Assembly (NCBI GenBank): GCA_963800865.1
Contig: CAWDCL010000004.1
Span: 2,356,001 to 2,420,000 of the forward strand
DNA: 64,000 nt
DNA from: JALOKP01 sp963800865
Lineage (GTDB): Bacteria; Acidobacteriota; Polarisedimenticolia; J045
Direction: 5' to 3'
Below are positions 35,189 through 43,824 of this stretch, one piece after another (within the stretch, counting starts at the first letter, position 1; each line of letters begins with the position of its first letter). The translations under genes and the position numbers were made by a program. The notes under the pieces were generated by a model, which saw nothing but the letters and a program-made list of their open reading frames with translations, did no database searches and was not told the DNA's origin.

Positions 35189-35379
35189 CGAGCGTCCTTC
35201 GGGCCGCCGTCCTCCGGCCGCCCCGACTCGGGCAGCATCTGGGGGATCCCATCGTCGATCGGGTAGACGACCCGGCAGCGCGCGCAGCGCAGGCCGTCGC
35301 CGCCGGCGGTCAGGGTGACCCTCTCGTGGCACCTCGGACAGGCCAGGACCTCGAGCAGCCAGGACTCGATCGGCGGCAT
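35185..35379 (-). CDS. Trm112/YcaR-like small zinc protein
   Basis: The 64-residue product starts at ATG 35379 with GGAGG upstream. It shows the UPF0434/Trm112 pattern: LLEVLACPRCHERVTL, then GLRCARCRVVYPIDDGIPQMLPE. The two CxxC pairs form a zinc knuckle. Such proteins are commonly next to lipid A kinase or Kdo genes, and this one overlaps the heptose kinase (GTGA). The molecular role in bacteria is not settled. Confidence 0.9.
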   Translation of the reverse strand: MPPIESWLLEVLACPRCHERVTLTAGGDGLRCARCRVVYPIDDGIPQMLPESGRPEDGGPKDAR

Positions 35380-35561
35380 GACGATTCCTCCGTGAACGCG
35401 GAACGGATAAGACTGCCAAACCCGAAGGGCGGGGGTCAAGTCGCACGGCGAGTCGCCTCGCCGGCGGGATCCCGCACCCACCGCTTCCGGGACGGACGGC
35501 GGGTGCGGCGTCCCGCCCGCGTCCCCCCCGCGGCAGCGTGGCCGGCGCCGGGACTCGACCC

Positions 35562-35567
35562 GATAAT
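35562..35567 (+). promoter_or_regulatory. Putative -10 element of the GT9 gene
   Basis: GATAAT ends 9 nt before ATG 35577; no ribosome site fits between them. It suggests a leaderless or near-leaderless mRNA. The divergent gap to the Trm112-like gene is 197 bp. Confidence 0.35.
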
Positions 35568-35576
35568 CCGGTCCCC

Positions 35577-36662
35577 ATGCCCGCCGTGCCCCCGTTCCGC
35601 CCCGACGCTCCCCCGGCCCGGTTGCTCGCCGTCCGGCTCGGCGCCGTGGGCGACGTCGTGAGGACCCTGCCCGCCGTGCGCCTGCTGCGACGGACGTGGA
35701 GCGCGACCCGGATCGCCTGGGCCGTCGAGCCGGGGGCGGCACCGCTCGTCACCGGTCACCCCGACGTCGACGAGGTGATCGTGCTCGAGCGCCGCGCGCT
35801 CGGGGGGGGCGCCTGGCGCCACCCGGGGACCGCGCTCGGGACGCTGCGCCGATTCCGCGGCGCGCTCGCGGACTTCTCCCCCGCGCTCTCGCTGGACTTC
35901 CAGAGCTCGCTCAAGAGCGGGCTGGTGGCGCGGCTCTCCGGCGCTCCGGTGCGCGTCGGTTTCGACGCCCCGCAGGATCGCGAGGGGAGCCACCACTTCG
36001 CCAATCTCCGCGTCCTGCTCCCCGAGCCGCGCATCTCGAGGGTCCTGCGCGCCGCGGCCCTGGCCCGTGCAGCCGGCGCAGTCGACGGGCCGCTGATCGC
36101 CGACCTCGCGCTGTCCGAGGACGATCACCGTGCGGCGGAGCGGGAGCGCGCGCGTCTCGCGGGCGACGCGCGCCTGGTGGCGGTCGTACCGTTCAGCAGC
36201 CGCCGCCAGGCGTGGAAGCGCTACCCGGCCGAGCGCTGGGCGGCGATCGCTGCAGGCCTTGCCCGGCGCGGTTTCGCCGTCGCGATCGTGGGCGGTCCGG
36301 CAGAGCTGGACGACGCGCGCGCCCTCGCGGCCGCGGCCGGCCCGGGAGCGTTCCCGGCCGCGCCGTTGCCGCTGAAGCCGCTCGCCGCGCTGCTCGGCCG
36401 GGCCGGCCTCGTGATCGCCGGCGATACCGGCCCGATGCACCTCGCGTGGGCGGCGGGCGCACCGGTGATCGCGATCTACGGCCCGACCGACCCGGTGCTC
36501 AATGCCCCCTGGGGTGACGGCCACGTCATCCTCGCGCCGGACCGTCCGTCGGCGCGGCACGACGCCGACAAGTTCCCGGGGATCGGCCCCGACCTCGTTC
36601 TCGAGCACGCCCTCGCCCGCCTCGCCGCGGCGCCCGGGACGCGCTCGCCGGAGACGTCCTGA
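35577..36662 (+). CDS. Glycosyltransferase family 9 (ADP-heptose:LPS heptosyltransferase type)
   Basis: The 361-residue GT9 protein transfers heptose to the LPS inner core at the cytoplasmic face. The N-terminal ARLLAVRLGAVGDVVRTLPAVRLLR, LSLDFQSSLKSGLVARLSGA, VGFDAPQDREG and the donor-binding LVIAGDTGPMHLAWAAGAPVIAIYGPTDP are characteristic of WaaC/WaaF. An in-frame GTG at 35538 is an alternative start. The neighbouring divergent heptose kinase supports the substrate. The TGA overlaps the next ATG by one base (TGATG). Confidence 0.92.
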   Translation: MPAVPPFRPDAPPARLLAVRLGAVGDVVRTLPAVRLLRRTWSATRIAWAVEPGAAPLVTGHPDVDEVIVLERRALGGGAWRHPGTALGTLRRFRGALADFSPALSLDFQSSLKSGLVARLSGAPVRVGFDAPQDREGSHHFANLRVLLPEPRISRVLRAAALARAAGAVDGPLIADLALSEDDHRAAERERARLAGDARLVAVVPFSSRRQAWKRYPAERWAAIAAGLARRGFAVAIVGGPAELDDARALAAAAGPGAFPAAPLPLKPLAALLGRAGLVIAGDTGPMHLAWAAGAPVIAIYGPTDPVLNAPWGDGHVILAPDRPSARHDADKFPGIGPDLVLEHALARLAAAPGTRSPETS

Positions 36663-38143
36663 TGCTGAAGCGTGCCCTGCTCGTGCTCGCGCCCCTCGCG
36701 GTGGCTGCCGGTTCCGCCCTTGCCGCCCCGCCGGCCGCGACGACCGCCCGTCCGGCGGAGAAGGGGCCCAGCCCCGAGACGATCGTCGAACTGCGCGGCC
36801 TGCTCGCCGCCGGCCAGTGCGGCGAAGTGCTGGCCCGGATCGCGACGCTGCCGAAGGAACCGCCGCAGGCCGACCTCCTCGTGTTCGAAGGGAACTGCCG
36901 GCTGCGCGAGGCGACCCGCCGCGAGAAGGTCTTCGATGCCGGCCTCTACGAGCGGGCGCGGATCGGGGCGGGCGGCGCAGCGCTCGATCCCGCCGCGACG
37001 GCGCGGTTCTACACCTGGGAGTTCACCTGGGACGGGCCGGCCCGCGACGCCGCTCTCGCGCTCTTCGACCGGGCCCTCGCGCTCCAGCCCGGACGCAACG
37101 ACCTGATCGTCGGCACGGTCGCGGCCCGGCTCGAAGGGGGGCGGCCCGAGCAGGCGGTCGCGCTCGTCACCGCGAGCGCGACCCGGCTCGACGAGGCGGC
37201 GCGGGCCGATCTCTACCGGGTCGTGGAGGACCGGCTGGCGCTCGGCCGTGTCGAGGAAGCGTCCGCGCTGGCCGCCGCGCTCGTGGCGACCGCCCCCGCC
37301 TCGCCCGCGGCGCAGGCCGCCGAAGGGTCCGCCGCCCTCGCACGCCACGACCTCGCCGCCGCGGCGGCCGCGTTCGAGAAATCCGCCGCCGGCGGCACCC
37401 TGACGGTCGAGCAGGCCCGTGAGCTCGCGCTGCTGGCGATCCTCCGCCGCGACTGGACGGCGGCGGTCAACGCGCTGGCCCCGGTCGCGTCGAACTCCGC
37501 CGAGCTGACCACCTGGTTCGCGCTGGCGCGAGGCCGGGTCGAGCCGCGCTCGGCGACCCCGATCTGGCTCGAGGTCAAGCGCTCGCTGGCCAAGGTCGAG
37601 AAGCCCGACCCGCGTGCAACGGCCGTCGTCGAGTACTTCCTCGGGGCCTCGCAGGCCAGTCCGCCGCCGGCCCCCGCGGCACGCGTGCGCGCGGCCCGGC
37701 GCTTCCTCGACGGCCGCCTCTACGTGCCGGCGCTGGTCGAGGCCGATCGCGCGGTCTTCGAGGACCCGCAGTCGGTCGCGGGATTCAAGACGCTCGCCGA
37801 TGTCTATCGCGGGCTGGGCTACCCCGAGCTGGCCATTCAGCCGATCGACTCCGCCCTCGCCGCCGCCGCGAAGGACCCGAACCAGGCCGGCTACGGCCTC
37901 GGCGAGCTGCAGCGCGAGCGGGCCGAGCTGCTGTTCGCGGCCGGGCGCAACGCCGAGGCGGCCGCGGCCTTCGAGCTGGCCGCGTCGCAGGGGGCGCCCG
38001 AGCCCTATGCGTTCGGCCTGGCGGCGCTCTCGTCGGGACAGCGCGAAACGGCGATCACGCAGCTCAAGGCGGCGGCGGCGGGAAGCGGCAGCGACGCCGC
38101 CGCGGCGCGCGCGAAGCTGACCGAGCTCGGCGTCGGGCCCTGA
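36662..38143 (+). CDS. Secreted tetratricopeptide-repeat protein
   Basis: The 493-residue product has a signal peptide (LKRALLVLAPLAVAAGSALA). Helical TPR-like repeats run from about residue 50 to the end, for example ALALFDRALALQPGRNDL, ALVEADRAVFEDPQSVAGF and AELLFAAGRNAEAAAAFELA. There is no catalytic motif. It is coupled to the GT9 gene, so an envelope scaffolding role in the periplasm is plausible. No specific family recognised. Confidence 0.8.
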   Translation: MLKRALLVLAPLAVAAGSALAAPPAATTARPAEKGPSPETIVELRGLLAAGQCGEVLARIATLPKEPPQADLLVFEGNCRLREATRREKVFDAGLYERARIGAGGAALDPAATARFYTWEFTWDGPARDAALALFDRALALQPGRNDLIVGTVAARLEGGRPEQAVALVTASATRLDEAARADLYRVVEDRLALGRVEEASALAAALVATAPASPAAQAAEGSAALARHDLAAAAAAFEKSAAGGTLTVEQARELALLAILRRDWTAAVNALAPVASNSAELTTWFALARGRVEPRSATPIWLEVKRSLAKVEKPDPRATAVVEYFLGASQASPPPAPAARVRAARRFLDGRLYVPALVEADRAVFEDPQSVAGFKTLADVYRGLGYPELAIQPIDSALAAAAKDPNQAGYGLGELQRERAELLFAAGRNAEAAAAFELAASQGAPEPYAFGLAALSSGQRETAITQLKAAAAGSGSDAAAARAKLTELGVGP

Positions 38144-38170
38144 CCGGGCTTCGCCCTGCGGGCTACGCCC

Positions 38171-38195
38171 GGCGGCGGGCCATCGGCCCGCCGCC
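38171..38195. terminator. Bidirectional terminator hairpin
   Basis: GGCGGCGGGCC (38171-38181) pairs with GGCCCGCCGCC (38185-38195) around ATC, in the 56-bp gap between convergent genes. It is followed by CCGTT. A second smaller stem (CGGGC...GCCCG) precedes it. Confidence 0.6.
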
Positions 38196-38199
38196 CCGT

Positions 38200-39237
38200 T
38201 CAGCGGGCGGGAATCGTGCCCCCGGCGACCCCGGCCAGCAGGTAGAGCAGCTTCGCCGCGACGAATCCGTCCCAGAAGCCGGCGCCGATCTCGACCAGGT
38301 CGGCGCCGACGACGCGGCGGCCGGAACGCGCGACCTCGGCCAGCAGGTAGGTCGCCTCGCGCCAGCCGAGCCCTCCCGGGACCGGCGTCCCGGTCCCCGG
38401 GCAGAGCGAGGGCTCGAGGCCGTCGACGTCGAAGCTGATCCAGACCGACTCCGGCAGCGCGGCGACGATCTCGCGCGCCACGGCCGCGAACGGCTGGCCC
38501 TCGAACGCGCGCCGGGCGAGCTCGGCGTCGGTGAACCACAGCGCGCGCCCGCCGGCCGCGTCGCGGGCCGCGACCTCTTCCAGCGACAGGTCGCGCAGTC
38601 CGACCTGGACCAGGCACTCGATCGCGTCGAGCTCGAGCACCCGCCGCATCACCGAGGCGTGGGAGGTCTGCCACCCCTCGTAGGCGCCCCTCAGGTCGGC
38701 GTGGGCGTCGACCTGCAGCACGCCGAGCCCCGGCGAGCGCGAGGCTGCGGCCTCGATCGCGCCGAAGCTGACCGCGTGCTCGCCGCCGATCACCAGCGGC
38801 ACGCGCGCGGAGTCGAGCGCCGCCAGCGTCGCGTCGCGCACCCAGGCCCAGACCGCCCGGCCGATCCGCTCGACCTCGGCGTGCGCCTCGCCGTCGCCGT
38901 CGCGGGCGCGCTCCGCGGCCGCGGCTGCCGCCTCGGAGAGGTCGGCGATCGCCTCCTCGAGCGGGAGCGCGCCGAGACCCAACCGCCACGGCTCGGCCGC
39001 GAGCGGATCGAAGAGGTCGACCTGCCCGGAGGCGTCAAGCAGCGCGCGCGGTCCTTCCCGGGTTCCGCCGCGCGACGAGACGGTCGCCTCGTACGGCACC
39101 GGAATCACCACGATGCGCGCCTCCTCGAGCGGCAGCGGGACGCCGAACAGCGCCCCCTCGACGGCCGCCGGGGCGTTCGGGTCGATCGGCCGCGGCGGGC
39201 GCGGCGGGGCGGCGGGGATCTGCGGCCGGGGGATCAT
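38200..39237 (-). CDS. Agmatinase/arginase-family ureohydrolase
   Basis: The 345-residue product has the binuclear Mn2+ site of the ureohydrolase family: GGEHAVSFG (His), VLQVDAHADLRGAYEG (Asp-x-His-x-Asp) and SFDVDGLEPS (Asp-x-Asp). RGGTREGPRALL near residue 55 is also typical. A Pro-rich 30-residue N-terminus precedes the fold. It is probably an agmatinase making putrescine, though formiminoglutamase or guanidinobutyrase cannot be excluded. ATG 39237 has GGAAGGAG upstream and overlaps the LpxH-like stop (ATGA). Confidence 0.88.
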   Translation of the reverse strand: MIPRPQIPAAPPRPPRPIDPNAPAAVEGALFGVPLPLEEARIVVIPVPYEATVSSRGGTREGPRALLDASGQVDLFDPLAAEPWRLGLGALPLEEAIADLSEAAAAAAERARDGDGEAHAEVERIGRAVWAWVRDATLAALDSARVPLVIGGEHAVSFGAIEAAASRSPGLGVLQVDAHADLRGAYEGWQTSHASVMRRVLELDAIECLVQVGLRDLSLEEVAARDAAGGRALWFTDAELARRAFEGQPFAAVAREIVAALPESVWISFDVDGLEPSLCPGTGTPVPGGLGWREATYLLAEVARSGRRVVGADLVEIGAGFWDGFVAAKLLYLLAGVAGGTIPAR

Positions 39238-40241
39238 CGCGGGTCGCTCCTTCCAGGTCGGACGTGGAGCCGGTCGCCGACCTGCAGCGCCGGGCCGGGC
39301 TCGAGGATCAGCATGATGCGGCGCGGATCGTCGCTGTCCACGGAACGCACCTGCGCGCTGCGCACATCCGGCCCGTGCCCGGAACCGAGCGCCACGGTCT
39401 CGCCGGCTGCGACGCCGGGGACGCGGTCGAAGACGACCTGCGCCCGCTCGCGCTGCTCGTCGACGGCGACGATGGCCGGCGCGGGCGGGCGCTCGGGCCC
39501 CCAGCTCTCGAAGCGCGGCGGCGCGCCGGGCGCGAAGCGCAGCGCGCGCCGCGTCGAGCGCCAGTCGGGCATCACGAGCAGCTCGAACGGCCGCGCGCCG
39601 CCGGTGTCGTAGCGCCGTTCCAGCTCGACGTGGAAGTGCCCCACCACGCCGCCGCCGAACCCGCGCGCCGCCAGGGCCCGCGCGTGGGCCGCGAGGTGCG
39701 CCTCCGGCAGGCGCGTCCGGTAGGCCGGGCCGCGGCCGCGCATCGCGCGCTCGATGCGCCGCACCAGCGCGCGGCCGGCGCGCGGCGGCAGCAGGCCGAA
39801 CGCTCCCTGGACCGCGGCCGAGCGCGCCACCGCCCGCCAGCGGCGATAGGCGCGATCGTCGGCGTTGATCGCGTCGCCGTGCGTCAGGAGCCAGCGGCGC
39901 CCGTCGAACGGGCCGGCCTCGAGCTCGGCGGGGACGCTGTCGAAGGCGCGGCCCGCCCAGCGCTGCGCGCCGAACTCGCGGTTCCCTTCGACCAGCACGA
40001 CCCGCGTCCCGCGCGCGCGGAGTGCCGCGCAGGCGTCGAGCACCGCGCGGTGGTGGGGCTCGACCAGGCTCTCGCGCGCCAGCCACGCGGCGAAGATGTC
40101 GCCGAGCAGCACGAGCGTCCCGGTGTCGTCGGCCCGCGCGGCGAGGAAGTCGCAGAAATCCTCGAGGTCCGGGTCGCCGGCCACCAGGTGCAGGTCGGAA
40201 GCGACGACCAGGTCGTCCGGGGGGCGGGGCGGTGCGCTCAC
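39234..40241 (-). CDS. LpxH-like metallophosphoesterase with a C-terminal extension
   Basis: The 335-residue calcineurin-like phosphoesterase has LVVASDLHL, VLLGDIFAAWL, VLVEGNREF, LLTHGDAIN and GVVGHFHVELE, the order found in UDP-2,3-diacylglucosamine hydrolase LpxH. That enzyme makes lipid X in lipid A synthesis. After about residue 245 there is a ~90-residue beta-rich domain, PAIVAVDEQRERAQVVFDR to LQVGDRLHVRP, absent from LpxH. GTG 40241 has GGAGGG upstream and overlaps the tgt stop. Substrate assignment is inference. Confidence 0.8.
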   Translation of the reverse strand: MSAPPRPPDDLVVASDLHLVAGDPDLEDFCDFLAARADDTGTLVLLGDIFAAWLARESLVEPHHRAVLDACAALRARGTRVVLVEGNREFGAQRWAGRAFDSVPAELEAGPFDGRRWLLTHGDAINADDRAYRRWRAVARSAAVQGAFGLLPPRAGRALVRRIERAMRGRGPAYRTRLPEAHLAAHARALAARGFGGGVVGHFHVELERRYDTGGARPFELLVMPDWRSTRRALRFAPGAPPRFESWGPERPPAPAIVAVDEQRERAQVVFDRVPGVAAGETVALGSGHGPDVRSAQVRSVDSDDPRRIMLILEPGPALQVGDRLHVRPGRSDPR

Positions 40242-41365
40242 GCTCCCTCCTCGTCGCGCGCCTCGGCGAGCCGTTCCAGGAACGCCGCGCGGAAGGCGGC
40301 GAACCCGCCGGCGGCGATCGCCGCACGCATCCGCCGCATGAGGTCGAGGTAGAACCACAGGTTGTGCACCGTTCCGGCGCGCGGGCCGAGCATCTCCCCT
40401 GCGTTGTAGAGGTGCCTCAGGTAGGCCAGCGAGAAGCGGCGGCAGACCGGGCAGCCGCAGTCCGGGTCGGGCGGCGCGGCCTCGTCGCGGTAGCGCGCGT
40501 TCCGGACGTTGATCAACCCGCGGGCGGTGAAGAGCTGCGCCGTCCGGCCGTGCCGCGTCGGCAGCACGCAGTCGAACATGTCGAAGCCGGCGCCGACGGC
40601 CTCGACCAGGTCCTCCGGGCGCCCCATCCCCATCAGGTAGCGCGGCCGGTCGGCGGGCAGCTTCGGACCGAAGGTGGCGACGATGCGCCGGACCTCGCCG
40701 CGCCCTTCGCCGACCGAGACGCCGCCCAGCGCGATCCCGTCGAACGCCTCGGCGGCGGTCGCGGCGAGGCTCTCTTCGCGCAGGTCGTCGAAGGTCCCGC
40801 CCTGCACGATCCCGAACAGCGCCGCCCCGGGATCGGTGCGCGCCGCGCGGTTCCGCGGCAGCCAGCGCCGCGTGCGCTCCATCGCCCGGGCCGCCTCTTC
40901 GCGCTGGCCGGGCGCGCCGGTGCAGTCGTCGAGCGCCATCATGATGTCCGAACCGAGCGCCTGCTGGATCGCGATCGACGACTCCGGCGTCAGGCGGCGC
41001 GGCGAGCCCTCGACGTGGTCGAGGAAGGTGACGCCGTCGTCGTCGATCGTCCGCCGGCGCGCGAGCGAGAAGACCTGGTAGCCGCCGGAATCGGTCAGGA
41101 TCGGCCCGTCCCAGCCGGCGAAGGCGTGCAGTCCGCCGAGCTGCCGCACCAGCGCCTCGCCCGGCCGGACGTGCAGGTGGTAGGTGTTGGCGAGCACGAT
41201 CTCCGCGCCCAGCTCGCGGACCTCGTCCGGCATCAACCCCTTGACCGACCCGGCGGTGCCGACCGGCATGAACGCCGGCGTCGCGACCGCGCCGCGGCGC
41301 GTCGAGAGCGTCCCCGTGCGCGCCGCGCCGTCGGTGGCCCGGATCACGAAGGCGAGGGCCGGCAT
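40238..41365 (-). CDS. tgt: tRNA-guanine(34) transglycosylase
   Basis: The 375-residue TIM-barrel enzyme exchanges G34 for preQ1 in tRNAs with GUN anticodons. Catalytic Asp is in LTDSGGYQVFSL and the nucleophile Asp in GFDMFDCVLPTRHGR. The zinc site is DCGCPVCRRFSLAYLRHLYNAGE plus a later His. FGIVQGGTFDDLREES and GIALGGVSVGEG are standard. Its ATG overlaps the queA stop by one base. Confidence 0.97.
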   Translation of the reverse strand: MPALAFVIRATDGAARTGTLSTRRGAVATPAFMPVGTAGSVKGLMPDEVRELGAEIVLANTYHLHVRPGEALVRQLGGLHAFAGWDGPILTDSGGYQVFSLARRRTIDDDGVTFLDHVEGSPRRLTPESSIAIQQALGSDIMMALDDCTGAPGQREEAARAMERTRRWLPRNRAARTDPGAALFGIVQGGTFDDLREESLAATAAEAFDGIALGGVSVGEGRGEVRRIVATFGPKLPADRPRYLMGMGRPEDLVEAVGAGFDMFDCVLPTRHGRTAQLFTARGLINVRNARYRDEAAPPDPDCGCPVCRRFSLAYLRHLYNAGEMLGPRAGTVHNLWFYLDLMRRMRAAIAAGGFAAFRAAFLERLAEARDEEGA

Positions 41366-42429
41366 CAGAGCACCAGCATCGCGTCGCCGTAGCTGTAGAA
41401 GCGGTACCCCGCGGCGATCGCTTCGCGGTAGGCGTCGAGCACCCGCTCCCGCCCGGCGAAGGCGGCGACGAGCATGAGGAGCGTCGAGCGCGGCAGGTGG
41501 AAGTTGGTCACGAGCGCGTCGACGAAGCGGAAACGGTAGCCCGGAGAGACGAACAGCGCGGTCTCGCCCGCCCCCGGCTCGGGCGCGCCGTCGCCGCGCG
41601 CGGCGCGCGACTCGAGCGTACGCACGACCGTCGTGCCGACCGCGACGACGCGCCCGCCGCGCGCGCGCGCCGCGGCGATCGCGTCGCACGCCGGCAGCGG
41701 GAGCGTGAAGCGTTCGCGGTGCAGCGCGATCTTCTCGGTGCGGTCCACGCGCACCGGCCGGAAGGTCCCTTCCCCGACGTGCAGGGTCAGCGTGGTGTGC
41801 GCGATTCCCGCCTCCTCGAGCCGGGCCAGCAGGCCCGGGGTGAAGTGTAGCCCGGCGGTCGGCGCCGCCAGGGCCCCTTCCTCGGCGGCGAAGACGGTCT
41901 GGTAGCGCTCGCGATCGCGCGCCAGGCGCGGGTCGTCCGGCGCGCGGCGGATGTACGGGGGCAGCGGGAGCCGGCCGTGCGCGGCGGCGAGCGCCGCGAC
42001 CGTTCCGGGGCCCTCGATCCGCACCAGCGCCTCGCCCGCCGCGTCCCCGGCTCCCGGGTCGCCGAGCAGCTCGGCGGTGTACCCGCCGGGCAGGGTCAGC
42101 GGCTCGCCGCGACGCGGCGCGCGCGAGGCGCCGACGAGCGCGCGCCAGCACTCGGCGCGCCCGTCCACCCCGGCCGGCTCGAGCAGCAGCAGTTCGACCC
42201 GGCCGCCGGTCGCGCGGCGTGCGAAGAGGCGGGCCGGCGCGACGCGCGTGTCGTTGAGCACGAGCAGGTCGCCCGGCGCGAGCAGCGACGGCAGGTCGGC
42301 GACGGACCGGTGCCGGAGCGCTCCGCCGGCGCGATCCAGCACGAGCAGACGGGCCGCGTCGCGCGGCTCGAGCGCCTCCTGCGCGATCCGCCCGGGCGGC
42401 AGATCGTAGTCGAACAGCGCGACGTCCAT
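41365..42429 (-). CDS. queA: S-adenosylmethionine:tRNA ribosyltransferase-isomerase
   Basis: The 354-residue product converts preQ1-tRNA to epoxyqueuosine-tRNA using the ribosyl group of SAM. It begins MDVALFDYDLPPGRIAQ and contains LVLNDTRVAPARLFARR, AAPTAGLHFTP and the C-terminal NFHLPRSTLLMLVAAFAGRE. Length matches the family (~345-355). It lies between tgt and queC on the same strand, 7 bp after queC. Confidence 0.97.
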   Translation of the reverse strand: MDVALFDYDLPPGRIAQEALEPRDAARLLVLDRAGGALRHRSVADLPSLLAPGDLLVLNDTRVAPARLFARRATGGRVELLLLEPAGVDGRAECWRALVGASRAPRRGEPLTLPGGYTAELLGDPGAGDAAGEALVRIEGPGTVAALAAAHGRLPLPPYIRRAPDDPRLARDRERYQTVFAAEEGALAAPTAGLHFTPGLLARLEEAGIAHTTLTLHVGEGTFRPVRVDRTEKIALHRERFTLPLPACDAIAAARARGGRVVAVGTTVVRTLESRAARGDGAPEPGAGETALFVSPGYRFRFVDALVTNFHLPRSTLLMLVAAFAGRERVLDAYREAIAAGYRFYSYGDAMLVL

Positions 42430-42436
42430 CGCCCCT

Positions 42437-43141
42437 TCAGCGCGCCGTGCCGGCGCGGTACGGAATCGGATCGACGACGCCGGCCTCGCGGAACCCCTTG
42501 AGCCGCAGCCGGCACGACTCGCAGCGCCCGCAGGCCTCCGCCTCGGCCTGGTAGCACGACCAGGTCAGCTCGAACGGCGCGCCCGCCCGGGTCCCCGCGC
42601 GCACGATCTCCCCCTTCGTCATGTGCACGAGCGGGGCCGCGATCGAGATCCGCTCCCCGAGCCCGGTGCCAAGCCGCGCGGCGCGCTCGAAGGCAGCCAG
42701 GAAGTCGGCGCGGCAGTCCGGGTAGCCCGAGCCGTCCTCCTCGACCGCGCCGATCACGACCGAGCGCGCGCCGAGCAGCTCCGCCCAGGAGACCGCCGCG
42801 GCCAGCAGGTGCGCGTTGCGGAACGGCACGTAGGTCACCGGGAGGCCCGTCGCTCCCTCCCTGCGCTCGACTTCGGTCGGCACGGGGAGCGCCGGGTCCG
42901 TCAGCGCCGACCCTCCGAGCGCCGCCAGGAAGCCGATGTCGAGCGTCCGGCGGCGCGCCGCCGGCAGGGCCAGCCGGTCGGCGATCGCCTCGAACGCGCG
43001 CCGCTCGCGCGCCGCGGTGCGCTGGCCGTAGCTCGCGTGCAGCAGCGCCAGCTCGTGCTCGCGCGCCGCGAGCCACGCGGCGACGGTCGAGTCCATCCCG
43101 CCCGAGGCCAGCACCACCGCCAGCGGCCGCGCCGCCGTCAT
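42437..43141 (-). CDS. queC: 7-cyano-7-deazaguanine synthase
   Basis: The 234-residue ATP-pyrophosphatase-type enzyme forms preQ0 from 7-carboxy-7-deazaguanine. The PP-loop is VVLASGGMDSTVAAW. The zinc-binding Cys cluster is SCYQAEAEACGRCESCRLRLKGF near the C-terminus. YVPFRNAHLLAAAVSWAE and DGSGYPDCRADFL are diagnostic. ATG 43141 overlaps the queE stop (ATGA). Confidence 0.96.
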   Translation of the reverse strand: MTAARPLAVVLASGGMDSTVAAWLAAREHELALLHASYGQRTAARERRAFEAIADRLALPAARRRTLDIGFLAALGGSALTDPALPVPTEVERREGATGLPVTYVPFRNAHLLAAAVSWAELLGARSVVIGAVEEDGSGYPDCRADFLAAFERAARLGTGLGERISIAAPLVHMTKGEIVRAGTRAGAPFELTWSCYQAEAEACGRCESCRLRLKGFREAGVVDPIPYRAGTAR

Positions 43142-43824
43142 GCGCCACGCTCCTTCCCGGGCCAGAGCAGCTTGTGGAGCTGGAGCTGCACGCGGGCCTG
43201 CAGCCGGTCCTCGAGCACCCAGTCCGCGAGCTCGCCCGGCGTCAGCTCGCCGTGCACCGCGCCGAGCAGCACGTGCCCCGGGCAGCGGGCGAGCGGTCCG
43301 AGGATCAGCTCGCGCGCCCGCTCGTAGTCCCGGCGGTCGCTGACGATCAGCTTCACCTCGTCGCCCGGGCGCAGGCAGGCGACATTGCGCGGGTCCATCC
43401 GCGCCTCCATCCCCGACCCCGGGAGCTTGATGTCGACGATCCGGGCGATCGGCGGCGGAACGATCGCGATCTCCTGGTCGCCTCCGGTCTCGACCACGAC
43501 GTCCCAGCCGTGATCGTCGGCCAGGTGCCGCAGCAGCGGCACCACCGAGGGCTGCAGCAGCGGCTCGCCGCCGGTCGCGCAGAGGCGCGGCACCCCGTAG
43601 CCGAGCAGCTCCTCCGCCAGCTCGCCCACGCCGCGCCAGGTCCCCTCCGTGAAGGCCCACGCGGTGTCGCACCAGCGGCAGCGCAGCGCACACCCGGTCA
43701 GGCGCAGGAAGACGCTCGGCAACCCGGCGCGGCTCCCCTCGCCCTGGATCGAGAGGAAGACCTCGGCCACGCGCAGCCGGCGCGCCCGCGCGGTCTCCCA
43801 CGACTCGCCCGCCGCCCGCTTCAC
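43138..43824 (-). CDS. queE: 7-carboxy-7-deazaguanine synthase
   Basis: The 228-residue radical SAM enzyme contracts 6-carboxytetrahydropterin to CDG. The N-terminus FLSIQGEGSRAGLPSVFLRLTG leads to the cluster loop CALRCRWCDTAW (C-x3-C-x2-C). ATGGEPLLQ and VVETGG follow. The start is GTG 43824, overlapping the nfo stop. queD and queF are not in the window, so they must lie elsewhere. Confidence 0.95.
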   Translation of the reverse strand: MKRAAGESWETARARRLRVAEVFLSIQGEGSRAGLPSVFLRLTGCALRCRWCDTAWAFTEGTWRGVGELAEELLGYGVPRLCATGGEPLLQPSVVPLLRHLADDHGWDVVVETGGDQEIAIVPPPIARIVDIKLPGSGMEARMDPRNVACLRPGDEVKLIVSDRRDYERARELILGPLARCPGHVLLGAVHGELTPGELADWVLEDRLQARVQLQLHKLLWPGKERGA

